A stretch of 64,000 bases of DNA from Saururus chinensis (Eukaryota > Streptophyta > Magnoliopsida > Piperales > Saururaceae). Shown piece after piece: positions 26,601 to 35,680 of this stretch; the first letter of the stretch is position 1, and every line of letters starts with the position of its first letter. The position numbers and the translations under genes were made by a program. The DNA lies in assembly GCA_035235625.1 (NCBI GenBank), contig CP141150.1:33310756-33374755 (forward strand). The letters run 5' to 3'. The notes under the pieces are model-generated. The model made no database searches. It was not told the origin of the DNA and saw only the letters and a program-made list of their open reading frames with translations.

Positions 26601-26838
26601 ATATGGATATAATTTAAATAACTCAAATAATCACCCCATAATCACTCCTTAGCGATTGAATAAAATCATAATCACATATTGGTGGTGGATAATTTGCTGA
26701 TCTCCGCGAAACTTCCAACTCTTTGTCGATGTTTTTCTGAATGCATTTTATGCGCTGGCATCTCCTTCCATTTTGTACAAAAGGAGTGGAGGGAACTGCA
26801 AGGGTCAACATGGGATTTAGGGTAAGGAAAGTGGCCAT
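23673..26838 (-). CDS. terpene synthase, plastid type (TPS-b-like, probable monoterpene synthase)
   Basis: Seven exons on the minus strand: 26838-26635, 26491-26236, 26143-25768, 25673-25455, 24529-24394, 24304-24056 and 23981-23673, giving 582 residues. Exon sizes (256, 376, 219, 136, 249 bp) and phases are those of class III angiosperm terpene synthases. Catalytic motifs are present: RDR at 294-296, the Mg-binding DDMYD at 331-335 and the NSE/DTE-type DDLGTSSDE at 474-482. About 44 residues precede Arg45-Arg46 and look like a plastid transit peptide. The family's RRx8W motif has Cys55 in place of Trp, an unusual change in a motif linked to monoterpene cyclisation. The likely reaction is conversion of geranyl diphosphate to a monoterpene; the product cannot be predicted. 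I chose the ATG at 26838 because it precedes MATFLTLNP, whose start is preserved in three partial copies nearby. The frame is open throughout. Confidence 0.93.
24590..25340. repeat. MITE-like insertions in terpene synthase intron 4
   Basis: Intron 4 is 925 bp, far longer than the other introns (74-143 bp). At about 25090 it has CCCTCCGCCCTAAATTAATA, the end sequence of Stowaway-like MITEs, followed by direct repeats of TTTTTCAAGTGCCCA-xxx-CACTTAAATTAAA. A clean second terminus was not found. Confidence 0.5.
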
Positions 26839-26875
26839 TGCTACACAGCACAAATATATTGAGGCCTCCCGCTTG

Positions 26876-26877
26876 GA

Positions 26878-26938
<61 letters not shown>
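26876..26938. repeat. (TA)n expansion in the terpene synthase core promoter
   Basis: About 60 bases of pure TA repeat, 38-100 bp upstream of the start codon. The relic copy at 11475-11505 has only ATATTTATATAATT at the same place, which looks like an ordinary TATA box. The microsatellite has therefore grown out of the TATA/start-site region. Confidence 0.9.
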
Positions 26939-26942
<4 letters not shown>

Positions 26943-27030
26943 TGCTGGGTTTCTTGAGTCAATATTAAAATATTTTAGAGTTGCTGCATGGACCTTGCTG
27001 TAAGATACTTTGAAAGAAAATATATTATTC

Positions 27031-27112
27031 TAAATGGAAGGCCTCCGTTTGTGCTGTGTAGCAATGGTCACTTATCTCCTTAGCCTAAATCACATGTCAA
27101 CCCTTGGAATAT
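27031..27112 (+). pseudogene. head-to-head copy of the terpene synthase leader and start codon
   Basis: On the plus strand GGAAGGCCTCCGTTTGTGCT, then GTGTAGCAATGGTC (ATG at 27064) and about 15 codons' worth of sequence match the minus-strand leader and start of the intact gene, and match the relic at 11441 even more closely (both have CTTATCTCCTTAGCCTAAATC). Homology ends at about 27112. It lies 0.2 kb from the true start, pointing the opposite way. Copies are at 12385-12430 and 29840-29900. Confidence 0.8.
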
Positions 27113-27199
27113 AAATAAAATAAATAAATAAATAGGTAAGATTTTTGTTTCCTAATGGTTCAAACTATTGGGAAACAACTGTTTTCAAACATTTTTAAC

Positions 27200-28715
27200 T
27201 GCCTACTAGTATATAACGTTATATAAATTTTGCCTTGTGTTTGAATGAGAAACTTATTAAGTAATTATTTCTGGTCACATGAAAAAAAGAAGATAGTTCA
27301 CAAAGACTGAACGAATAAATGAGTATATTAGTGAACTAATAAGAATCTTAACTTTTGATGTCTTGGCCTCCGTCACTGGAAATAAAAATCCTTTTGATGC
27401 CATAGCCCCAGAAGAAATATTGAATAAGATTAACGGTCAAACTTAGTATTACTTAGTATAAACTAGTACCTTTCCCTTAAAAAAGACATATTACAATCAA
27501 GTGGCATGGTACTCCCATTACCTTTCTACCCTCTTCATCACAACAAGTTTCATCAATTCACATGTTACACCATTACTAATTACGTATGAACAAACACAAC
27601 GGGATGCACACACTTTTCATTCAAAGGATCTTTAGAGCAAGGTCCATGCAGGTAATTAATGCAAGACTTTAATATTGAATCAAGAAAACAAGCAGTACAT
27701 ATGTATAGAATGTGGTAGCTATATCCCATTTCTTATTTAGTACTCATAAGTAAAGTTTCTTGGGGTTTTATGGGTTCCAAATGGCTGCATTCATTATATA
27801 TAGATAGGTTGTCACTCGGGTCGGGTATATGGTAAAACCCGACCCGACCCTAACGGGTTAGGTTTGGGTTTTCAAATTCAACCTAAATAGCTATTCGGGT
27901 CAAGTTCGTATTTCATGTGATCCAACTCAACCCAGCCCAAATAAAGTTATAAATATAATTTTTTTATATTTTGATAAAACTTAAACCGACCCGACCCGAT
28001 CCTAATGGGTCGGGTATGGGTTTCCAAATTCAACCCGACTAGCTATTTAGGTTAGATACGAGTTTACCATTTCTTAAATAGTATTTGGTTCGAGTTTGGC
28101 AAAACTCGACCCGAACCCAACATGGTAGCATCCCTATATATAGATTATATGAAGGCGGCTACTTGACCCATAAAACCTCTCAATACTCCAAGAAACTATA
28201 CTAAGGAGTAAATGAGAAATGGGGTACATACATGTGCTTGTTTTCTTGAATCAATATTTAAATCTTGCATTGATTACTTGCATGGACCTTGCTCTAAGAT
28301 CCTATGAATCATAACTTGAAGCATCACATTGTTTGTTCCATAATTAGTAATGGTGTAACATGTGAATTGACGAAACTTGTTGTGAGGGAGAAGGTAGAAA
28401 ATTGGCTGGGACCATGTTACTTGATTATACTATGTTTTTTTTTGGGGGGGGAAAGCTATCAGTTTATACTAAGTTTCACCATCAATCTTATCTAATATTT
28501 CCTTCGAGGCTATGACATCAAGTATTTCTAGTCCACACTCCCCTATGCTTAAGCATCAAAAGTGAAGATTCTTATTAGTTCAATAATACACTCATTTAGT
28601 CATTCAGCTTGTGAACTATACTCCTCTTTTCATGTGACCAGAATAATTATTGAATCTCTTTTTATCATTCAAACACAAGGCAAACTTTATGCAAATTTAT
28701 ACACTTGTTGGCAGT
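27200..28715. repeat. long inverted repeat of terpene synthase promoter-type sequence (unit A)
   Basis: The left arm at 27200-27796 and right arm at about 28165-28715 are reverse complements with roughly 85 per cent identity by eye over about 550 bp. Shared landmarks include TGCATGGACCTTGCTCTAA, AATTAGTAATGGTGTAACAT, AGTTTATACTAAGT and CAAACACAAGGCAAA. The promoter of the exon 1 relic (11500-11680) shares the same blocks, so the arms derive from terpene synthase upstream DNA. Before the MITE at 27805 arrived, the loop would have been only some tens of bases. No terminal inverted motif or target duplication marks it as an ordinary transposon. Confidence 0.85.
27805..28136. mobile_element. hAT-type MITE in the palindrome loop (332 bp)
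   Basis: It starts TAGGTTGTCACTCGGGTCGG and ends GGTAGCATCCCTA, with a perfect 8-bp target duplication TATATAGA at 27797-27804 and 28137-28144. Same family as 6841-7132. The orthologous insertion exists in the tandem copy (30608-30953), so it arrived before the tandem duplication. Confidence 0.9.
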
Positions 28716-29816
28716 TAAAAATACTTAGGTGTCATCATCACTTCTCGTATGATGCCTAAATTTATGTTATTTTTTTGTATGCCTCAATAATTCTAGCTTA
28801 AAGCTAAAATTTACTGCTTGTGTTATGAAGTAAATTTATGCATAAAAGTAAATTGTGCACTTGTTGCCTCTTCTAAAGAAAACTAAAAATGGCGATCAAC
28901 ATCTAAGATTAATGATGAGGAGACGCTTTTAATATAGTAATTCTAACAGTCAATATATTACTTTAGTACATTAATTTAGATTATTCTATCAAAATTAGCA
29001 TTTAGCATTATATAATTATGTTTTAATTGAGTTTCATATATTGTTATCACATAAACTAAAGCAAATGGACAAGAAATTTAGTTAATGTGTCATATCTTAT
29101 GAATCCTCAAATTAATCGAAGGGACTAGAATATGTTGCATGATCTTTGAGTCCCATTTGAAGACTTATAGTGTACCTCATTTTGAGCTCAGCACGAGCTT
29201 AACCCATTTGAGACTTACCTAATAGGGCTAAGCATACCATTGATTTCTTTTGCTTCCATACATTGCAAATTGTCGGAAAGCTCCATTTTTTGACTCTTAA
29301 TAGGACTCAAAGAAAGCGCTGTAAAGCAACTGGCTCAAAATTGGGTCGGACCCTTTGGACACAAAACCACAAAAATAGTGAAGGAGTTTTTTATGGATGA
29401 CAGAGTAGTACAATTGAAAGCCACATATCTATCCATTTTATCACTATTTGGTAAATGTTACCTGCCAACACTACAAACCATGCAACACTTAGAAAAGGGA
29501 CACATTGAAAGCCACATATCTCTTGGATTAATGATGAGGAGATGCTTTTAATATAGTAATTCTAATAGTCAATATATTACTTTAGTACATTAATTTAGAT
29601 GGTTCTATCAAAATTAGCATTTGGCATTATATAATTATGTTTTGATTGAGTTTCATATGTTGTTATCACATAAACCAAAGCAAATGATAAATAAAGCTAG
29701 TTAATTTAACATATCTTATGAATCCTCAAATTAATCGAAGGGACTAGAATATGTTGCAGGATCTTTGAGTCTTTTGAAGACTTATAGTGGAATATAAATA
29801 TGAGAGGGAGGGAGTA
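28716..29816. repeat. remainder of tandem unit A, with an internal duplication
   Basis: No gene is seen. The segment 28905-29180 is repeated at 29523-29790 (both start ATTAATGATGAGGAGA and run through TTGATTGAGTTTCATAT-like sequence), and again at 41235-41510 in unit B. The whole 27022-29816 stretch is one unit; the next unit starts at 29817 with the same TATATTATTCTAAATGGAAG. Confidence 0.8.
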
Positions 29817-31290
29817 TATTATTCTAAATGGAAGGCCTCCGTTTGTGCTGGCAATGGTCACTTATATCCTTAGCCTAAATCACACGTGGACCCTTGGAAT
29901 ATAAATAAAATAAATAGATAAGATTTTTGTTTCCTAATGGTTCAAACTATTGGGAAACAACTGTTTTCTAACATTTTTAACTGCCTACTAGTATATAACG
30001 TTATATAAATTTTGCCTTGTGTTTGAATGAGAAACTGATTAAGTAATTAATTATTCCGGTCACATGAAAAAAAGAAGATAGTTCACAAAGACTGAACGAA
30101 TAAATGAGTATATTAGTGAACTAATAAGAATCTTAACTTTTTGTCTTGGCCTCCGAAATAAAAATCCTTTTGATGTCATAGCCTAAGAAGAAATATTGAA
30201 TAAGATTAATGGTGAAACTTAGTATTACTTAGTATAAACTAGTACCTTTCCCTTAAAAAATCCATATTACAATCAAATGACATGGTACTCCCATTACTTT
30301 TCTACCCTCTTCATCACAACAAGTTGCATCAATTCACATGTTACACCATTACTAATTACGTATGAACAAACACAACGGGATGCATGCACCAACTTTTCAT
30401 TCAAAGGATCTTAGAGCGAGGTCCATGCAGGTAATTAATAAATACAAGACTTTAATATTGAATCAAGAAAACAAGTGGTACTTATATATGTAAAGAACGT
30501 GGTACGTAGCTATGCCCCATTTCTCATTTAGTACTCATAAGTAAAGTTTCTTGGGGTATTGAAGGGTTTTATGGGTTCCAAATAGCTGCATTCATTATAT
30601 ATATATATAGGTTGTCACTCGGGTCGGGTATATGGTAAAACCCGACCCGACCCTAATGGGTCAGGTTTGGGTTTTTATATTCAGCCTGAATAGCTATTCG
30701 GGTCAGATTTGGGTTTTAGGTGATCCAACTCAACCCAATCCGAATAAAGCTATACATATAATTTTTTTTATATTTTTCTTTGTATTTTGATAAAATTTGA
30801 CCTGACTCGACCGTAATGGGTCGGGTTTGGGTTTCTAAATTCAACCCGAATAGCTATTCAGGTTAGATTCAAGTTTACCATTTCTTAAATGGTATTGGGT
30901 TCGGGTTCGGGTTTGGCAAAACCCGACCCGAACCCAACTTGGTAGCATCCTTATATATAAATTATATGAAGGCGGCTACTTGACCCATAAAACCTCTCAA
31001 TACTCCAAGAAACTATACTAAGGAGTAAATGAGAAATGGGGTACAATCATGTATTCATGTGCTTGTTTTCTTGAATCAATATTTAAATCTTGTATTGATT
31101 ACTTGCATGGACCTTGCTCTAAGATCCTATATGAATCATAACTTTAAGCATCACATTGTTTGTTCCATAATTAGTAATGGTGTAACATGTGAACTGACGA
31201 AACTTGTTGTGAGGGAGAATGTAGAAAATTGGCGGGACCATGTTACTTGATTGTAGTATGTTTTCTTTTTTAGGGAAAGCTATTAGCTTA
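29817..31290. repeat. tandem unit B of the terpene synthase upstream region, first part
   Basis: Collinear with 27022-28450 at high identity: leader/start copy (ATG at 29854), left arm, MITE loop and the first part of the right arm. It is cut at 31290/31291 by a CACTA-type end. The rest of the unit resumes at about 40880 (CATCAAAAGTGAAGATTCTT, as at 28557) and runs to about 41930. About 100 bp of the unit are missing at the break. Confidence 0.85.
30608..30953. mobile_element. hAT-type MITE, copy inside unit B
   Basis: Starts TAGGTTGTCACTCGGGTCGG and ends GGTAGCATCCTTA; TATATATA-type flanks. It occupies the same place in unit B as 27805-28136 in unit A, so it is a duplicate and not a separate insertion. 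Confidence 0.85.
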
Positions 31291-31493
31291 CACTACAACA
31301 AAATAGATTAATAGTGACGCAATTATACGTCACTAATAATGATACGAACATCGCTAATAAGCGTCGAAAAAACTACAATCGCAATTGCTAATTCGCGGCA
31401 AATAACAAACATTGTCGCTAATATTCGTTATTAGCGACGTATACAAGTTCGTCACTAATATCAATTTATGTGTTGCTATTAATTATACCATTA

Positions 31494-31539
<46 letters not shown>

Positions 31540-32344
31540 GCTAATGATTTGTATTAGCGACAGATATTTATACGTTGCTAAAATTAAACATTTGCTGCAC
31601 ATATAAATAGTCGGTAATACTTAAATATTATCGACGTATATTTATACATCTTTAATAAGTTTTGGCGACCTATATTTATACGCTGCAAATAGTTTTAATT
31701 GGCGACATATTTCTTTATGTTGTTAATATTCATTTAATAACGACTCACGCATACGTCGTTATTAACTCTATACGTCGCTAATGTTTATAAAATTAATTTT
31801 AGGTAGAGGTATACGTCACTATTTGGTAGAACTATAGTGACATTTCTTGGTTTACGTCGCTAATAGTTTGTATTTTAACGACATATAAGTTATACGTAAC
31901 TAAAAATATTAACAAATATTAAATAAATATTAGTTGCTTATTTAAATATTTATTGAGACATTATAAATGTGTCACTAAATTTAATATAAAGTTAAAAATA
32001 TAAAATAAATTAGATAAATTATACTGAAACTCCCGCTAATGCACATTTCACTCCTTCCCCTCTTCTTAGGCCTCGAACCTATGTACTGACTACTCCCACA
32101 TTCTGTAACCGGTTATGATATGAAAGATTTTGCTTAATTTAATGAAAGAAATTAATTTTAAAATTACTTCTTTTACTTTCATGGTAACAATATTTGTTAC
32201 ATTAGAATTAATACATCATGTGTTGAAATTAATACAACACCACTAAAATGGTCACAAGTAGTGTTTTTTGTTTGTGTACGAATGAAATGAACAGATTGCT
32301 TACATAGCTCTTCAATCTAAGCTTATTTCCCTCTATGTATAAGA

Positions 32345-32580
32345 ATTAGAAGTTGAAGTCCAACAAGTTCCTTAACCCCTGTCGAGTGCATCTTGATTGC
32401 TCAAATGTTCCCATAGCCCATCAGATGCAAAAATCACAAAATGATCACGTGGCTCAAGGGGATGCACATAAATTGAGGGTTCAACACTTAGGATGGGCAC
32501 CCTGAGTTCAATTTGGCATATAAGGGCTCTCTATTATATTCAGCCATTTTCAAATATATATCACCAATAGATCTTGTTAC
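32345..32580 (-). pseudogene. PP2C protein phosphatase fragment (clade D-like)
   Basis: The minus strand begins after an AG acceptor at 32580 with [20 protein letters not shown] and YAKL. After a short deletion, a shifted frame gives [20 protein letters not shown] and [19 protein letters not shown]. This is the C-terminal catalytic part of plant clade D PP2Cs, including the metal-binding DG of the FASDGLWEH motif. The upstream catalytic motifs are absent. The frame breaks and missing exons make it a pseudogene fragment. It lies among CACTA-type sequences, so capture is likely. Confidence 0.85.
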
Positions 32581-33181
32581 CTGAAAATAATGAAAGATAA
32601 TAAACCATCTGCTCAAACTTGAAATTATTTTCATTATATTAAGAAAATATGAAATTTAACCATCATCACGTGTTAAATTATTTCAGTGAATGAAGACAAT
32701 TTCAAAAATAAAAAAAGGTGAATGAGAACTCACTTCATTCCATGACTTTCCTTGGGCCAATCTAGGATAAAGAAGTGCTTTCCGATTAACAAAAGTAACT
32801 GTTTGAGACTGCAATCAATTTTGGCTGCAATTGAGCATCACAGAGCATCAATTAAATTCATCAATTATAACAAATAAACACCACAAGAAAGTTTCATCAT
32901 AATCATCACAGACCATCATCTTGGCAGAGTTATATAGGGTGGGTAACAAAAATCTGCTCCTGATTCGATGCATCAAATGGTTTCTCGGCTCAAGATTCAT
33001 TTTGCAACTATCTATCATTTATCAACTATCTAAGCCTTATTGCCAATTCGATTACTCATAGGTTCTTGAAGAATCCTTCTGAAGCCACTCCCTCCCATTT
33101 CATTCACTTCAACACTACTAGATTAATATGAAAGGGAAAGTTAGTCTATAGTAGAAGGCCAGAGTCAAAAGAATTGAAATG

Positions 33182-33572
33182 TGTTATGCTTTGCTTATGT
33201 TCTGTAGTTAGTTAGGCAGTTAGGTTAACGTGCACATAGGTAGTTATGTTAGTATGCATGCTACTTTTGCTTATTGTTCTTTTTAATTAATAATTGGTTA
33301 GTTATAGTCTATGTAGTTAGTTTTATCTATGTAGCCCAATGGGCAAGATTAGCTAGCCTGTTTTAGGCTGAATTGTTGTAATTAGGAATTAATGAAGAAT
33401 TAGCCTTTTCTCTTTCTCTCTGTCGTCCCTTCCCCCCCTCTCTCTCTCTCTCGACCTGCTCATTCAAACCAGGATCGCACTTGCAAACTGCAAGTGCATC
33501 CCTCCTTTCCCCTTCCTCTAATTTCCCTTCTCTCTCGTCTTCTTCTTCCCTTCATAATTCTGGTATATAACA
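33182..33572. mobile_element. copia-like solo LTR (391 bp) with 5-bp TSD
   Basis: TGTTATGCTTTG ... GGTATATAACA, with TG/CA ends and a perfect AAATG direct repeat at 33177-33181 and 33573-33577. The polypyrimidine run before the end and the small size suit a copia-type LTR. No internal region is present. Confidence 0.85.
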
Positions 33573-33879
33573 AAATGTTTGTCTGGAGGACTAAAGGACT
33601 CCATTGAGACAAGAAGAGCAAATAAAGGCGAAACAGTAGAGGATAGTATTGGATGCAGTCTGTCAATTTGGAATTACCTTCACAGGTGGTAGAGATTGCA
33701 CACCGGGCAGCGAACTAGTTGTAAATATGAAGAAATGAAAGTATCATTTGAGGAATTATGGTCAATTTGTAAAGATCAAGTTCTAGTGGTCTACTAATAA
33801 AAGTTATTGTTTAATGAAAGATCAATCATGTAGGAAGAATGAGGCAAGTTCTAGATTGACAGACAAAATACATGTACCA

Positions 33880-34445
33880 GCAATCCAGACCCTGGTTTTG
33901 ATATTTTTCAAGATGTAGGCCCCGTTTCTCTGTACCATCTCCTCTGTGGTTCTCTCTTCTGGGATTTTTGCTGGCAGTGACAATTGTTCAGTCAGGACTG
34001 CAACTGGGGAGCAAATAAGAATGCGTCAATCCTCATCCAATCTTCATGATCAAGGTTAGGGAATTGAGCAAAAGATTGTCAAAGATTAACACCGCTGAAC
34101 TCTTACCAATGTGCTTATCTGGTTGTCGAAAATAGTACGAATGAGTCCCATCTACATCATTAAGATAGATACTCCTGTCACTCTGAAATGCAAGACTGTC
34201 ATTGAGATCTCCAATAGATGATGAACTGCATTTCTCATAGTACCCGAATTGTCCAGGGGAGAAAACCCCAATGCAGTCATCATTTGATGAGTTTGGCGAG
34301 ATAAACCGCAATGAGAGAACAATCTTGTATGTGAAATTTTCATTCCTCCTTAAAAATACTAACCGGGAACTTAAATACTGGTCAAAAATTTCACTTTTCT
34401 TAAATGAAAGGCCACCAGTCATAGTAGCACAATCCCAAACTAAAT
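33880..34445 (-). pseudogene. two exons of an unrecognised gene (fragment)
   Basis: A minus-strand exon at 34445-34093 follows a TTTTTTAG acceptor and ends at a GTAAGA donor; a second at 34002-33880 follows a TTGCAG acceptor and ends at GTACAT. Spliced, they keep one open frame of about 158 residues containing FTYKIVLSLRF, SYYFRQPDKHIV and EEMVQRNGAYILKNI. I do not recognise the family. Possible short upstream exons with good splice sites lie at about 36717-36672 and 36425-36376. No start, stop or complete gene could be assembled. It may be a captured piece like the PP2C fragment, or part of a real gene that is hard to see. Confidence 0.5.
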
Positions 34446-35348
34446 CCTAAAAAACAAGGACGCAAAAAATTAATTAGCCCATGAAAATGGTTTATATTAA
34501 CTATTTCCTTAACATATACATCATCACTACTGAGAAAGGACGTAGCACAATTTACTTCAATGACTAAATTAGCCATTCCTCTAATTTACAGCCTGACTCC
34601 CAAGCCCCCAACCATGCTATCCATATGAAAACATTATTGTGCAAAGAGAAAAAGCAGAGGAACAAGCTCACATTTAAGACCCTAATCGAAACACAAGATT
34701 TTTTCATAGATACACGGTATTTTGTTACTCTCACAAACTGAAATAAATTCCTACTCCTAACAGTTCATATAATATCTATTCTTGGAGGGTTGAAGGTAGT
34801 ATGGGTAAAGGTCTCTTTCTAACTATCAATATCAGTCACTGTAACATTACATGTTTACAAGTAGTAACTGAAAAAAAATGTTTGAATTTCATAACAATTG
34901 AAAATCTCCAAATGTAGGTAGTTAAATATCACAAGATTATGGAATTAATATTATTCTTAGATCTAAATTTTGAGTGAAAACAGAGTAAAATAACTCAAGA
35001 TTTAAAGCAAGAAATTATTTAGAAATAAGAACATAAAAAAATAGACAAGTCCAGCATTCTTAATCTTGAGCCAGTTCAAGCTAACTTCGATAAATATACA
35101 AGCCAGTTCAAAACCAAGCTTGAGCTCATTCAAGTCCTAAGCCTATGGTTTAGCTCAAGTCATAGGATTCATTAGGGGCTCAAGGTAAATGCAATAAAGC
35201 TATAATCCAGGTGATAATCATAATTTTTTTAGCTTTTCCATAGTTCCATAATCAGTGCAACAAATCTAAACAGGCCCTCAATATATTGTCTTTGTTTCAG
35301 TGTGCTGATCCATATGAATGCCTTATCACAATTCTTCCTGTCCTTGAA

Positions 35349-35675
35349 TGTTATGAACCCTGCAATTCAGAAATCTGAAAATGGGATAATGGGGAACGAA
35401 GAGAGAGGATCTTCCACTGGTTCAAGTCAAACCAGTGAAAGGAAGAAAGGCAGAGAGAAAAGGATTACGGGAATAGAGCAGAGCAATTTAGAGTAACTGT
35501 TTTCTCATTACTTTTTCAATAGGGCAGTCACCCTTTATATAGTAGTAGAGATTCCTAATTAGACCTAGACTAAATAAGGAAACTACCTAATGAAGAAAAC
35601 TGCCTAATGAAAGATAATTTGCCCTAATGAAGACAAATTGCCTAATTTAAAACATCCTAACTACGATCCATAACA
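35349..35675 (-). mobile_element. copia-like solo LTR (327 bp) with 5-bp TSD
   Basis: Read on the minus strand: TGTTATGGATCG at the start and GGGTTCATAACA at the end. A perfect TTGAA direct repeat lies at 35344-35348 and 35676-35680. Similar in style to the solo LTR at 33182, but in the other orientation. No internal region. Confidence 0.85.
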
Positions 35676-35680
35676 TTGAA

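Noticed and set aside
26839-26853. Upstream extension of the terpene synthase frame (five extra codons)
   Set aside because: It begins with TTG, not ATG; the first ATG is at 26838 and is the one conserved in the duplicated leader copies.
27805-28136. Interstitial telomeric repeat
   Set aside because: The GGGTCGGGT words are not the plant telomere repeat TTTAGGG and lie inside a MITE with 8-bp TSDs.
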